Of a stretch of 64,000 nucleotides of DNA, positions 28,219-37,938 are shown one piece after another. This stretch comes from Pseudomonadota bacterium (lineage in GTDB: Bacteria > Pseudomonadota > Alphaproteobacteria > Micavibrionales > UBA2020): assembly GCA_021849295.1 (NCBI GenBank), contig JAJZTA010000003.1:62001-126000 (forward strand), written 5' to 3'. The stretch's first letter is position 1. Every line of letters begins with the position of its first letter. Made by a program: the position numbers and the translations under genes. The notes under the pieces were generated by a model. That model did no database searches, was not told the origin of the DNA, and saw only the letters and a program-made list of their open reading frames with translations.

Positions 28219-28277
28219 TTGCCGCCCCTGAAAAGACGGCACGCGCGCGCAGTTTTTATTTTACAAGGAGACAAGAC

Positions 28278-28928
28278 ATGGCTAATACCTACCCCCTGAT
28301 GCCCAAGGCGACCGCTTCCTGGCTGGTGGACAACACCGCCCTGACGTTCGACCAGATCGCCGAATTTTGCAATCTGCACCCGCTCGAAGTGCAGGCGCTG
28401 GCCGACGGCGAAGTCAATAGCGGGATCATGGGCATGAGCCCCATCCTGTCGGGTGAGCTGACCGCGGACGAGATCGCGCGCTGCGAGAAGAATTCCAACG
28501 CGCGCCTCAAGATGTTCAAGAGCGATCTTCCCAAGCCGCGCGCGCGCTCGAAAGGCCCGCGCTACACGCCGGTGACGAAGCGCGCCGAAAAGCCGAACGC
28601 GATCTTCTACCTGCTCAAAAAATATCCCGATCTGGCGGACGTGCAGATCGCGCATCTCGTCGGCTCGACCAAGCCGACCGTCGAGGCCGTGCGCAACAAG
28701 ACGCACCCGACCCAATCGATGCTGAAGCCGGTCGATCCCGTTTCCATCGGTCTTTGCACGGGCGATGAGCTTGAAAAGGCCGTGAAGAAGGCGGAACGCC
28801 GCGTCACGCGCGAAGCCGCCGCCGCGGGCAAGACGCAGGCAGCCTCCGACACGTCCATCTCCGCCGCCGTGATCGAAGAACAGGACGAAGGCGACAACGC
28901 GCCGCAGGAAAGCGTTTCCTCCTTCTAG
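28278..28928 (+). CDS. trcR: Cell cycle transcriptional regulator TrcR (DUF1013)
   Basis: This 216-residue alphaproteobacterial regulator has a helix-turn-helix-like N-terminus (TASWLVDNTALTFDQIAEFC then NLHPLEVQALADGEV) and a second one (YPDLADVQIAHLVGSTKPTV), typical of DUF1013. In relatives it associates with RNA polymerase and controls cell-cycle genes. AAGGAGA at 28265-28271 supports this ATG rather than the frame from 28134. The C-terminal 40 residues are Ala/Glu-rich and probably disordered. It converges with the flagellar block, overlapping its last gene by 4 bases. Confidence 0.92.
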   Translation: MANTYPLMPKATASWLVDNTALTFDQIAEFCNLHPLEVQALADGEVNSGIMGMSPILSGELTADEIARCEKNSNARLKMFKSDLPKPRARSKGPRYTPVTKRAEKPNAIFYLLKKYPDLADVQIAHLVGSTKPTVEAVRNKTHPTQSMLKPVDPVSIGLCTGDELEKAVKKAERRVTREAAAAGKTQAASDTSISAAVIEEQDEGDNAPQESVSSF

Positions 28929-30679
28929 ACTTCCGTTTTCATGTGGGCGACTTCGGGAACCATCCACCCCTGCTTGCGGGTCTGGAAGGCGAGCCCGCCC
29001 TGCATGTCCACCTGCGCAAGACCTTGGGCAAAGCGCTTCATAAGTTCCTGACGCATGTCAAGTGGCAGGGCTTCTTCGGTGCGCAAAACCATGTCGAAGG
29101 CTTTTTTGTGGATGTAGCCGTCAAGCTGCAGCGGCCCTAGGCGGCTGAAGATCATGTCGAGAATGAACCGCATGGCGGGCTTTGCCCCGATGGGGAGTTC
29201 CCCTTTTTGTTCCCGCTCGTCCTGCCGCCGCACGTAAAACTGCATCTGGCTGATTTGCTCCTCGTTGCGCAGCGGAATGGAAATGGCGCGCCAGCCGCCG
29301 GGCAGGGCGGTTTTCGATTGCGCTGACATCCTGCCAAAGTCGCTTGCGAGCGCGTCCGCAGTGCCTTTTTCCGCTGTTTTTTCGATAAGGCGCAGCGTAT
29401 TTTCACCCAGCCAGTTTTTAATGTCGCCGGTGCGCAAGGCCGCCAGAAAAAACAGCGCCGTCGGCACAAGGCGCTGCGTCGGCGTCGGCAGCGTGTTGCG
29501 CAGCAGCGCGGCGGCGACCGCCGTTTCCTCCTGTGCGGGCGTCAGAGTTTGCAGGGCCTGTTGCAGTGACTGCCATGTTTTGTCTTCCGGCGCGGCGCGC
29601 AGCCCTTGCATGGCCTCTTGCAGGATATCCTGCGCCGTCATTGGCTCGACCGTCAGAATGAGCTTGCTGCCGTCTGGAACGCTGACAGGCGTCGTGATGA
29701 CGAAATGTCCGCCGTCCTCCGTTTGCAGGATAGGCCGCCCGCCCGATGTCGCCGTTTCCACATTGGCGATTTGCGTTTTTTCCTCTCCCGATGTCTCTGT
29801 CTTCGCTTGTGCGGCCTCGATTTGCGCCGGCGTCGTATCTGGCGGCAGAATTTTCAATATGCGCACGCGGAACATATTCTGCGGCAAAGGCAACTTGTTT
29901 TTCAGGTCCTGCGGCATGAGCTGGCGCATCAGGGCGGCCATGCCTTGCGGCTTTTCCTCGCCGAGGGCCGCGGCCAGCATGTCCAGAGTCGAGGCGAGCG
30001 GCAAAAAATTCTCCGGTTTTCCGTTCCGCGGCGCAGCGGACTGCAAGGCCGCCTGCGCCGCCTTGGCGAGCAGTTGCGCGCGCATGATGTGCAAAAGGTT
30101 CTGGTCGAGAACGTCAGGCGCGGCGGTTGTGCTCCCCGCATCTTCCGGCAGATAGGTAGAAACGATTTGCTGCAGCAAATCGGGAGATTGTGCTGCGGGC
30201 GCTTGCGCTGCCATCCCCGTCGCGGCGGGAGGATAGCCCGGCAATTGCAGCGCCGTCACGGTGCCGCCTTCCTGCAGGGCGGCGGGCGCGGCCTGAACGG
30301 CGTTTTCGAGCGTTTGCAGGTCTTGCACCTTTACCGTCTGCGCCGCCGTTTGTGCCTGCGCCGCGCTTTGCCGGATGACGGTGATTGTCGCGCGCGTTTG
30401 CGCGCCGGCAGTGAAAATTTCAAGTGAAACCGGCGTGTTTTGCGGCAGCGCGACCGTGGTTTGCACGACGATTTGTCCCTGTGGTGTCTGAATGTTCATC
30501 TGTTGCGTCTGCGGGTTGCTGGACAGGACGGTGCCGGAGAGCTGCACGGGCGCGGGAGGGGTCGTGAGCGCTGGCGGCGCTTCCTGAACGGTGGCGTTGG
30601 AAATGTTCGTTTGCGGCGTCGTGTTTCCCGCAACGGGTTTTGCGGGAGATGACGGCGCGACGGAGGGAAGGTCCGCCAT
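28925..30679 (-). CDS. FliK-like protein at the end of the flagellar operon
   Basis: This 584-residue protein has a long Pro/Gln/Ala/Thr-rich N-terminal half (for example QTQQMNIQTPQGQIVVQTTV) and a folded C-terminal domain of about 130 residues (PGGWRAISIPLRNEEQISQM, FSRLGPLQLDGYIHKKAFDM, LPLDMRQELMKRFAQGL). This two-part layout, and the LGPLQLDG segment like the FliK C-terminal LG-x-V pattern, suggest a hook-length control or FliK-related role. It starts 4 bases after flhG. The assignment is by layout and context; the name FliK is not certain. Confidence 0.6.
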   Translation of the reverse strand: MADLPSVAPSSPAKPVAGNTTPQTNISNATVQEAPPALTTPPAPVQLSGTVLSSNPQTQQMNIQTPQGQIVVQTTVALPQNTPVSLEIFTAGAQTRATITVIRQSAAQAQTAAQTVKVQDLQTLENAVQAAPAALQEGGTVTALQLPGYPPAATGMAAQAPAAQSPDLLQQIVSTYLPEDAGSTTAAPDVLDQNLLHIMRAQLLAKAAQAALQSAAPRNGKPENFLPLASTLDMLAAALGEEKPQGMAALMRQLMPQDLKNKLPLPQNMFRVRILKILPPDTTPAQIEAAQAKTETSGEEKTQIANVETATSGGRPILQTEDGGHFVITTPVSVPDGSKLILTVEPMTAQDILQEAMQGLRAAPEDKTWQSLQQALQTLTPAQEETAVAAALLRNTLPTPTQRLVPTALFFLAALRTGDIKNWLGENTLRLIEKTAEKGTADALASDFGRMSAQSKTALPGGWRAISIPLRNEEQISQMQFYVRRQDEREQKGELPIGAKPAMRFILDMIFSRLGPLQLDGYIHKKAFDMVLRTEEALPLDMRQELMKRFAQGLAQVDMQGGLAFQTRKQGWMVPEVAHMKTEV

Positions 30680-30683
30680 GGCG

Positions 30684-31481
30684 CTAGACCAGCAGTTCTT
30701 CGTTGACGGTGTTGGCTATTTTTTCGATGTCGGATGCCGTATCGGTGTTCGGCGAGCGCGTGAGGTACGGCGTTTGCGCGCGGATCGATTCCCTGACGCG
30801 TTTGTCGTGGCGCACGACGCCGAGCAGCGGCGGCGCGATCTTCAAAAAGTTTTTGCAGGCCTTCAGGAGCGTGTTGTAGGTCGACATGCCTTCCTTCGCG
30901 TCCGCGGACATGTTGACGACGACTTTTATATTGTCTGCATGTCCCGCGGCGTGACTGAGCTTGATGAGGGCGTAGGCGTCGGTGAGCGCTGTCGGCTCGT
31001 CGGTGGTGACGACGATCGTCGCGTCCGTCGCGGCGGTGATGAAGCGCACGGTGCGGTCTATGCCCGCGCCGAGGTCTATGATGACAGCGTCGTATTCCGG
31101 CACGATGGCTCGGATTTGCTGCAGCAGCGCGTTGAGCCTTTCCAGCGGCAGAGATGAAAGCGAGCCGTGGCCGGACCGTCCCGCGACGACGTCGAAGCCG
31201 CCATCCGCATAATGTTCGACGACATGCGGGAGGTTGAGGCTTCCCTCGATCACGTCGTTGAGGTCGCGCTTGGCCATCAGGCCGAGTTGTACGTCGATGT
31301 TGGCGAGGCCCAAATCGCCGTCGAACAGCAAGACTTTTTTCCCCGCCTGCGCGAGCGCGTGGCTGAGCGTGATCGAAAACCACGTTTTGCCGACGCCGCC
31401 TTTACCTGAGGCGACGGCGATCAGACGGCCTTTGCCTGTCGCGGCGGATTTTGTTTCGGGTTTTTGCGTTTTTGTGCTCAT
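30684..31481 (-). CDS. flhG: FlhG, MinD-like ATPase for flagellar number
   Basis: This 265-residue ParA/MinD-family ATPase has a deviant Walker A ASGKGGVGKTWFSITLSHAL, FDGDLGLANIDVQLG, VIDLGAGIDRTVRF and VTTDEPTALTDAYALIK. FlhG regulates FlhF and the number and place of flagella. Its position right after flhF confirms the call against MinD itself. The N-terminus (about 17 residues, Lys/Thr-rich) lacks a clear DQAxxLR FlhF-activating motif. Confidence 0.9.
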   Translation of the reverse strand: MSTKTQKPETKSAATGKGRLIAVASGKGGVGKTWFSITLSHALAQAGKKVLLFDGDLGLANIDVQLGLMAKRDLNDVIEGSLNLPHVVEHYADGGFDVVAGRSGHGSLSSLPLERLNALLQQIRAIVPEYDAVIIDLGAGIDRTVRFITAATDATIVVTTDEPTALTDAYALIKLSHAAGHADNIKVVVNMSADAKEGMSTYNTLLKACKNFLKIAPPLLGVVRHDKRVRESIRAQTPYLTRSPNTDTASDIEKIANTVNEELLV

Positions 31482-31489
31482 GGCTTATT

Positions 31490-32428
31490 TTACCTCTTTT
31501 TCTGTGAACGAGGTATTAACAAATCGGCGATCACATCCGGCGTGAGTGACAGGATGCCGTTCACGACCTGCGGCGTATGACTCGCTTCCGTAAAAGCGAG
31601 GCTGGCGCGCTCTGCCGCGCTCAGAATGCCGCCCAGCCGCCGCGCGAAATCGAGGCGCGTCGGGATCAGCATTTTGACGCCCAGAACCTCGAACGTCAGA
31701 GCGATTTCCGCCGATTCCTCGGCATCGATGCCCGCGGGCAGCACGAGCGCGGACTGCAGCTCGCCCGTATGCAGCAGCTTGGCGAGGAATTTCATCTCCT
31801 GCGGGTCGAAAGGATTGAGCCCGCCCGTGTCGACGAGCACCGGCGCAGTCTTCGGAGCCTTGGCGAGGAGGGCTTTCAACTCTTTTGCGTCTTCGGCTTG
31901 CGCCAGTGGAATCTCGAGAATATCGAGAAAGGCGGAAAGCTGCTCCACGCCGCCCGCACGGGCGATGTCCGTGGTGATGACGACTGGTTTCGTTTTGCCG
32001 CCAAGCGCAAGGCGCGCCGCCAGCTTCGCCGTCATCAGCGTTTTTCCCGCGCCGGGCGGGCCGACGAGCATAAGCGGTTTTTTGAAGGAAATTTCGGCGA
32101 AAGAAAAAGCCTTTTCCAGCGCGGCGGCGAGCATCTTTTGCGGGTCTTTCGCGGGCAGGGTGACGGCGGCGGCGAGGATGCGGTCGCTGGTTTCGGCGGG
32201 CACGCGGTGTTTGAGCAGCGCTTCGGTGATGATTTCGACGTTGGTTTCGGCGTCGAAAGATTCTTCATGCTCCGCGGACCCGTTCATCTGCTCGATGGCA
32301 GCCGTGATTTTGACCCAGCCGCTCTTTTCTTCCTTGCTGGAGACGATGATGGCGTCTTCGCCGAGCGTGTCGCGCACTTGCCGCATCGCTTCAGACATCG
32401 TTTTCGCGTGGAATGACTTCAGTCTCAT
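31490..32428 (-). CDS. flhF: FlhF, SRP-like GTPase for flagellar placement
   Basis: This 312-residue GTPase has an N-terminal B segment (MRLKSFHAKTMSEAMRQVRD), a short linker, and the NG domain: P-loop VGPPGAGKTLMTAKLAARLA, ITTDIARAGGVEQLSAFLDI, G3 VLVDTGGLNPFD and G4-like PTRLDFARRLGGIL. It is short for FlhF (often 380-450 residues) because the region between B and NG is reduced. G3 is DTGG and G4 is TRLD instead of DTAG and TKLD. It lies between flhA and flhG. Confidence 0.9.
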   Translation of the reverse strand: MRLKSFHAKTMSEAMRQVRDTLGEDAIIVSSKEEKSGWVKITAAIEQMNGSAEHEESFDAETNVEIITEALLKHRVPAETSDRILAAAVTLPAKDPQKMLAAALEKAFSFAEISFKKPLMLVGPPGAGKTLMTAKLAARLALGGKTKPVVITTDIARAGGVEQLSAFLDILEIPLAQAEDAKELKALLAKAPKTAPVLVDTGGLNPFDPQEMKFLAKLLHTGELQSALVLPAGIDAEESAEIALTFEVLGVKMLIPTRLDFARRLGGILSAAERASLAFTEASHTPQVVNGILSLTPDVIADLLIPRSQKKR

Positions 32429-32442
32429 GTTTTTTCAGGTTC

Positions 32443-34557
32443 TCAATCGATTTGCGCGACGGTGCGGATCTTGGCGCGCGGATGGATCTCGTTTTGGGAT
32501 ATGACGGTTGTTTGCGGGCGGAAGCGCTCGATGATCGAGCGCACATAAGGACGGATAGGCGGGCTGGTGAGCAGAACGGGCACCTCGCCCTTCATAGCCA
32601 GATCTTCATAGGTCTTGCGGATGCCTTGAATGAATTCCTGCAGCTGCGTCGGCGGCATGGCTAGCTGTTTGTCCTCGCCCTGGCCGATCAGGGATTCGGC
32701 GAAGGCCTGCTCCCATTTCGGCGCCAGCGTCACGATCGGCAGGACGCCCTCGCGGTTGGCGTGCTGGTCGCAAATCTGCCGCGCCAGGCGCGAGCGCACA
32801 TGTTCGGTGATGAGAGTGATGTTGTTGGTGAACCCTGTTGCCTCGGCGACGCCTTCGAGAATAGTCGGCAAATCCCTGATGGAGATGCGCTCGTTGACGA
32901 GATTTTGCAGCACGCGCTGGAGACCTGTGACAGTGATCTTTCCGGGTATGATGTCGGCAATCAGCTTCTGGTGCGATTTCGGCAGTTCGTCGAGCAGTTT
33001 TTGCGTTTCGGCGTAGGAGAGCAGATCGGCCATGTTGTCTTTGATGATCTCGGTCACGTGCGTCGTGACGATGGTGGCGGGGTCGACGACGGTATAACCC
33101 TTGAAATGCGCTTCCTCGCGGTATTGCGGATTGATCCACATGGCGGGCAGGCCGAAGGTCGGCTCGCGGGTGTTCTCGCCCGGCAGCTCTATCTTTTCGC
33201 CCGATGGGTTCATGCACAGGAGCATGTTCGGGCGCACCTCGCCGCGGCCGGCTTCGATCTCCTTGATGCGCACGACGTAGGTTGTGGCGGGCAGCTGCAA
33301 ATTGTCCTGAATGCGCACGGAGGGCAGGATGAAGCCCATGTCCTCGGCGAGCTGGCGGCGCAGGCCCTTGATCTGGTCGGTAAGCTTGCCCTGTTCCTGA
33401 TTGTTGACTAGCGGCAGAAGGCCGTAGCCCAGCTCGATGCGCAGCGTATCGATGGCGAGCGCCTTGGCGATCGGTTCTTCAGCGACCGGCAGTTTGGCTT
33501 GCGCCGCCCTTTCGGCTTCGACCTTCTCGGTTTCCGCGCGCTTGCGGGTTTCGCGCACGTTGTAGGCGAGCAGGCCGGCCGTTCCGCCCATAAGCAGGAA
33601 CGGGAAGGCGGGAATACCCGGCAGGACGGCCAGCGTCAACATCATGATGGAGCTTAAAGTCAGGGCTTGCGGGCGGTTGCTGAGCTGCGAGAACAGCGCT
33701 TTGTCGGCGGAGCCGCTGACGCCGGCTTTCGAGACCAGCATACCGGCGGCGATGGAAACGATCAGGGCGGGGATCTGCGTGACGAGGCCGTCGCCGATGG
33801 TCAGGTGCGTGTAGGTGTGGGCGGCGGAGGCGAAATCCATGCCTTTTTGCGCGACGCCGATGATCATGCCGCCGATGATATTGACGAAGACGATCAAGAG
33901 ACCGGCGATGGCATCCCCGCGGACGAATTTCGACGCACCATCCATGGCCCCGAAGAAGGCGCTTTCAGCCGCGAGTTCGGCGCGGCGTTCCTTGGCTTCG
34001 TTTTCGTTGATGATGCCGGCGGAAAGGTCGGCATCGATAGCCATTTGCTTGCCGGGCATGGCATCCAGGCTGAAGCGCGCCGCGACTTCGGCGATGCGGC
34101 CCGCGCCTTTGGTGATGACGACGAAGTTGACGATGATCAGGATGGAGAAGACGATCACACCGATGACATAGTTATTCTGCATCACGAAGCTGCCAAACGC
34201 CTCGATAACGCGGCCGGCGGCGTCTGAGCCCTCATAGCCGTTGGCGAGGATCAGACGCGTTGATGCCAGCTCCAGCGATAACCGGAACATCGTCGTGATC
34301 AGCAGAATGGAGGGGAACGAGCTCAAGTCCAGCGGTTTCTCGACGAACAGCACCGTCATCAAAATCAGAACGGAGAACGACAGGGACATGGCCAGAGAAA
34401 TATCCAGCAGCCATTTGGGCAGCGGCAGGATGAGGACGATGATGATGCCGACAATGCCGAGCGCGAGCGCGATGTCGCCCTTCATCCGGAATCCGGATAA
34501 GCGTCGCGTCGCGATGGCCGGCGCGGCATCAGCCATGGATTCTCTCCTGTTCGCCAT
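32443..34557 (-). CDS. flhA: Flagellar export gate protein FlhA
   Basis: This 704-residue core of the flagellar type III export gate has N-terminal membrane helices (about 25-330) and a large cytoplasmic domain that binds chaperone-substrate complexes. The family signature is visible as VVITKGAGRIAEVAARFSLD, AMPGKQMAIDADLSAGIINE and NEAKERRAELAAESAFFGAM. The C-terminal domain includes GYTVVDPATIVTTHVTEIIK. Its start overlaps the end of flbD by 29 bases. Confidence 0.97.
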   Translation of the reverse strand: MANRRESMADAAPAIATRRLSGFRMKGDIALALGIVGIIIVLILPLPKWLLDISLAMSLSFSVLILMTVLFVEKPLDLSSFPSILLITTMFRLSLELASTRLILANGYEGSDAAGRVIEAFGSFVMQNNYVIGVIVFSILIIVNFVVITKGAGRIAEVAARFSLDAMPGKQMAIDADLSAGIINENEAKERRAELAAESAFFGAMDGASKFVRGDAIAGLLIVFVNIIGGMIIGVAQKGMDFASAAHTYTHLTIGDGLVTQIPALIVSIAAGMLVSKAGVSGSADKALFSQLSNRPQALTLSSIMMLTLAVLPGIPAFPFLLMGGTAGLLAYNVRETRKRAETEKVEAERAAQAKLPVAEEPIAKALAIDTLRIELGYGLLPLVNNQEQGKLTDQIKGLRRQLAEDMGFILPSVRIQDNLQLPATTYVVRIKEIEAGRGEVRPNMLLCMNPSGEKIELPGENTREPTFGLPAMWINPQYREEAHFKGYTVVDPATIVTTHVTEIIKDNMADLLSYAETQKLLDELPKSHQKLIADIIPGKITVTGLQRVLQNLVNERISIRDLPTILEGVAEATGFTNNITLITEHVRSRLARQICDQHANREGVLPIVTLAPKWEQAFAESLIGQGEDKQLAMPPTQLQEFIQGIRKTYEDLAMKGEVPVLLTSPPIRPYVRSIIERFRPQTTVISQNEIHPRAKIRTVAQID

Positions 34558-35872
34558 ATTCCTTCAGCTTGTTGCGCAGCGTGCGGATCGATATGCCGAG
34601 GATGTTCGCCGCATGGGTGCGGTTGCCAAGGCAGTGGTCGAGCGTGTTGAGGATCAGTTCGCGCTCGACGTCGGCGACGGTGCGTCCGACCAGCGCGGCC
34701 GACTCGCCGCCGGTGGCGGCGCTGACAACCGTTTGTGCGGTTTGCGCGATGGATTGTTCCGGCGCGGGCTGTCTTTGGCCGGAAATGATGATGGCGGCGG
34801 CTTCGATTTCCGCTTCCTGCGACATCAGCACGGCGCGGTGCATGGTGTTTTCAAGTTCGCGGATGTTGCCCGGCCAGTCGTGCGCCTTGAGGCGCGCGGC
34901 GGCGGCGGCGGAGATTTTTTTCTTCGGAAGGCCGTTCTGCTCGCCGTATTTTTCGGAGAAGGCCTGCGCCAGCGGCACGATGTCCGACGGGCGGTCGCGC
35001 AGCGGCGGCAGGGCGAGGTTGATGACGTTGAGGCGGTGGTACAAGTCCTCGCGGAAGTTGCCTTCCCTGACATAGCTTTCAAGGTCGCGGTTGCTGGTGG
35101 CGATCAGGCGGATGTCGATTTTGACCGGCGTTTTTCCGCCGATACGGTCGATGACGCGCTCCTGAATGGCGCGCAGCAGTTTCGCCTGCAGCGACGGGTG
35201 CATCTCGCTCACCTCGTCGAGCAGCAATGTGCCGCCGTTGGCTTCCTCGAACTTGCCGATGCGCCGCGCGACGGCGCCGGTGAAGGCGCCTTTTTCATGG
35301 CCGAAAAGCTCCGATTCCAGAAGGTTTTCAGGGATGGCGGCGCAGTTGAGCGAGATGAACGGCCCGCCCGCGCGCTTGCTTTTCTGGTGGATGTAGCGCG
35401 ACATGACTTCTTTCCCTGTGCCGGACTCGCCGGTGACGAGGATGGTCGCGTCGGACGACGCAACGCGGTCGGCCATGTTCAGGACGGCTTTCATCGCCGG
35501 ATCCTGCGCGAGCATGGAATTGTTTTCTTCGGCGATGGCTTCGAGAACGGCGGCGATCAGTTCCGCGTTCGGCGGCAGCGGGAGAAATTCCTTCGCGCCG
35601 GCCTTGATGGCATTGACGGCGGTGGAGGCGTTCGTGCCGATGCCGCAGGCGACGACGGGGATGGCGAAACGCTCGGCTTTGAGCTGTTCGATCAGTGTGG
35701 CGATGTCGAGCTTGACGTCCATCATGATCAGATCGGCACCACGCCCGTTGCGCAAGGCCCCCATGGCCTGCTCGACGTCTTCGGTATGGGTCACCTTGGC
35801 GCCGCGGCCGATGGCGATTTTTCCGGCCGTGCTGATTTGTCCGCTGAGGCTGCCGATAATCATCAAGCGCAT
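34529..35872 (-). CDS. flbD: FlbD, sigma-54-dependent flagellar regulator
   Basis: This 447-residue protein has a receiver-like domain (1-115), an AAA+ sigma-54 activator domain with Walker A VTGESGTGKEVMSRYIHQ, GAFTGA in HEKGAFTGAVAR and LLDEVSEM, then a Fis-type DNA-binding end (NTLDHCLGNRTHAANILGIS, IRTLRNKLKEYG). The receiver keeps the central Asp (LIMMDVKLD) but lacks the N-terminal acidic pair and the conserved Lys, so it is probably not a normal phosphoacceptor, as known for FlbD. It should activate late flagellar genes. Located between fliN and flhA. Confidence 0.94.
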   Translation of the reverse strand: MRLMIIGSLSGQISTAGKIAIGRGAKVTHTEDVEQAMGALRNGRGADLIMMDVKLDIATLIEQLKAERFAIPVVACGIGTNASTAVNAIKAGAKEFLPLPPNAELIAAVLEAIAEENNSMLAQDPAMKAVLNMADRVASSDATILVTGESGTGKEVMSRYIHQKSKRAGGPFISLNCAAIPENLLESELFGHEKGAFTGAVARRIGKFEEANGGTLLLDEVSEMHPSLQAKLLRAIQERVIDRIGGKTPVKIDIRLIATSNRDLESYVREGNFREDLYHRLNVINLALPPLRDRPSDIVPLAQAFSEKYGEQNGLPKKKISAAAAARLKAHDWPGNIRELENTMHRAVLMSQEAEIEAAAIIISGQRQPAPEQSIAQTAQTVVSAATGGESAALVGRTVADVERELILNTLDHCLGNRTHAANILGISIRTLRNKLKEYGEQERIHG

Positions 35873-35916
35873 GGTATTTCAATTCCCCCTGTCGTTATCC
35901 CCTCCGAAGGTTCTTT

Positions 35917-36243
35917 TTAGGACCTGTCGGACTTCACGATTTCCGTCATGGTCACGCCGAGGCGGTCTTCGACGACGATGACTTCGCCGCGGGCGACAAG
36001 GCGGTTGTTGACGTAGATGTCGATCGCCTCGCCGACCTTGCGGTCAAGCTCGACGACGGCGCCGCGGCCCAGCTTCAGAAGCTGGCTGACCTGCATGGTC
36101 GATTTGCCGAGCACGGCGGAAATCTGTACCGGAATGTCGTAGATCGCGTCGATGTCCTTCTTGCGGGTTTCGACGTTGGCGCTGGGCGTCACTTCCTCGA
36201 AAGAGACGGTTTCCTGCGGGGTCCGTTCGTTGGGCGGCGTCAT
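35917..36243 (-). CDS. fliN: Flagellar motor switch protein FliN
   Basis: This 108-residue C-ring protein has the SpoA/FliN core IYDIPVQISAVLGKSTMQVS, QLLKLGRGAVVELDRKVGEA, IDIYVNNRLVARGEVIVVED and RLGVTMTEIV. The N-terminal 30 residues are a flexible arm. It overlaps fliH by 4 bases. Confidence 0.96.
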   Translation of the reverse strand: MTPPNERTPQETVSFEEVTPSANVETRKKDIDAIYDIPVQISAVLGKSTMQVSQLLKLGRGAVVELDRKVGEAIDIYVNNRLVARGEVIVVEDRLGVTMTEIVKSDRS

Positions 36244-36935
36244 TTTTGTTCTCCGTTCCTGTTGGTGTTGTTGGTTTCCTGTTCCGGTTCCAGCGTCGCG
36301 CTTATGCCGGAGACGGACTTGACGAATTCATTGTCAATTTGCAGATACAGCCGCTCGAAAAGGCGTTCCGCGCCGCCATCTGCCCATTCCACGCGGCAGT
36401 CCGTCGCGGCGAGGGCGTCGTCGGCGATGAGGATGACTTTTCCGGCATAGGCTTTTCCGGCCGTCAGGGCGTCGATGCGGCGCGTCAGCTGCTCGAGATG
36501 CTCGGTGGGCACGGTGACGGCGATGCGCGGCTCGTCGCGGCGCGCCTCGAGCGATTGCAGAATGACGTTCTCTATTTCGGAGAGCGCGTGTTTTTGCGCG
36601 AGGCCGGGCAAGAGCTTGTGCACGACCTGCATGGTCAGCTTGACGGTATCGCGGCATTTCTCGATTTCGCGTTTGTCTTCGTTTCCGACCAGCTTTTCCG
36701 CCAGCGCCAGCGTCTTTTGCAAAAGATCTCCGATGCGCGCTTCCTGCTGCTGCTGCGTTGTGCTCACGCCTTCGGCCTTGCCTGCGGCAAGGCTTTGCTC
36801 TTTGGCGAGCAGCATCTGTTCTTCCGTGTAAAGGATCTCCTCCGGCTGGTTGCCGTCAAAGTTGTTCTGGTCGAACAGGAATTTCTTCGCGTCGGTCATG
36901 GGCACGGATCCGTCTTCTTTAGAAGATGAGCTCAT
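36240..36935 (-). CDS. fliH: FliH-like flagellar export regulator (FlbE)
   Basis: This 231-residue protein lies between fliG and fliN, the place of fliH/flbE. It has an acidic N-terminus ([20 protein letters not shown]), a central coiled coil and a C-terminal domain ([60 protein letters not shown]) typical of FliH/HrpE proteins; the [10 protein letters not shown] motif is diagnostic. FliH holds the FliI ATPase at the export gate. The long start overlaps fliG by 17 bases; an internal ATG at 36899 is also possible. Confidence 0.9.
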   Translation of the reverse strand: MSSSSKEDGSVPMTDAKKFLFDQNNFDGNQPEEILYTEEQMLLAKEQSLAAGKAEGVSTTQQQQEARIGDLLQKTLALAEKLVGNEDKREIEKCRDTVKLTMQVVHKLLPGLAQKHALSEIENVILQSLEARRDEPRIAVTVPTEHLEQLTRRIDALTAGKAYAGKVILIADDALAATDCRVEWADGGAERLFERLYLQIDNEFVKSVSGISATLEPEQETNNTNRNGEQK

Positions 36936-37935
36936 CTTCCTCTTTCGATGTTACAATCGTAATTTCGCCGCGGTCGGCGAGGTCCTTGGTCACGGCGACA
37001 ATGCTCTGCTGGGCTTCTTCGACGTCCTTCAGGCGGACGGGGCCCATGGAGGCGATGTCTTCCTTCATAATCTTGCCCGCGCGCTCGGACATGTTGGAGA
37101 AGAAGAGATCCTTAATCGCGTCTGAGGCGCCCTTCAATGCCAGCGGTATCTTTTCCTTGTCGGCGGAGCGGATGACCGTCTGCAGGGCGCCCGGGTCGAG
37201 CTTGGCGAGATCTTCGAACGTGAACATCAGGCTGCGGATTTTCTCGGCGGAATCGGGGTTGCGCTCTTCCAGCGAGCCCATGAACTGCGTTTCGACCGAG
37301 CGGTCGAGATTGTTGAAAATTTCCGCCATGATTTCGTGGCTGTCGCGGCGGTTGGTGCGGGCGAGGTTGGTCATGAACTCGGTGCGCAGCGTGCGTTCGA
37401 CGTCGTCGAGAACCTCTTTTTGCACCGCCTCCATGCGCAGCATGCGCATGATGACTTCCATCGCAAAGCCTTCCGGCAGCAGTGCGAGCACGCGCGCGGC
37501 GTGTTCCGGCGTAATCTTCGAAATGACGACGGCGACGGTTTGCGGATATTCCTTCTGCAGGTAGCTGGCGAGGATTTCCTCGGAGACGTTGGAGAGCTTT
37601 TCCCACATGGTGCGGCCGGCGGGGCCGCGGATTTCTTCCATGATGTTGTCGACCTTGTCCTTGCCGAGGACGCGCACCAGCAGGCGCTCCGTCGAGTCGA
37701 GCGAGCCGACGAGCGAGCTGGTCGAGCTCATGCTTTCGGCGAATTCGACGAACAGGCGCTCCGTCACGTTGGCGCTGACCTTGCCGAGCGTGGACATGGT
37801 CTGCGAGATGATCATGATCTCGTCTTCGTCGAGCTGCTCGAAGATTTTGGCGGTCTGGTCTTCGCCGAGCGAGAGCAGCAGGATGGCCGACTTTTCAGTG
37901 CCTGTTAATGTGCGATAATCTTCGCGTACGCGCAT
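36919..37935 (-). CDS. fliG: Flagellar motor switch protein FliG
   Basis: This 338-residue protein has three FliG domains: N-terminal ([20 protein letters not shown]), middle with the EHPQ-equivalent region ([20 protein letters not shown]), and C-terminal torque domain ([60 protein letters not shown]). FliG couples the stator to the rotor and binds FliF. It begins 3 bases after fliF. Confidence 0.97.
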   Translation of the reverse strand: MRVREDYRTLTGTEKSAILLLSLGEDQTAKIFEQLDEDEIMIISQTMSTLGKVSANVTERLFVEFAESMSSTSSLVGSLDSTERLLVRVLGKDKVDNIMEEIRGPAGRTMWEKLSNVSEEILASYLQKEYPQTVAVVISKITPEHAARVLALLPEGFAMEVIMRMLRMEAVQKEVLDDVERTLRTEFMTNLARTNRRDSHEIMAEIFNNLDRSVETQFMGSLEERNPDSAEKIRSLMFTFEDLAKLDPGALQTVIRSADKEKIPLALKGASDAIKDLFFSNMSERAGKIMKEDIASMGPVRLKDVEEAQQSIVAVTKDLADRGEITIVTSKEEDELIF

Positions 37936-37938
37936 CTC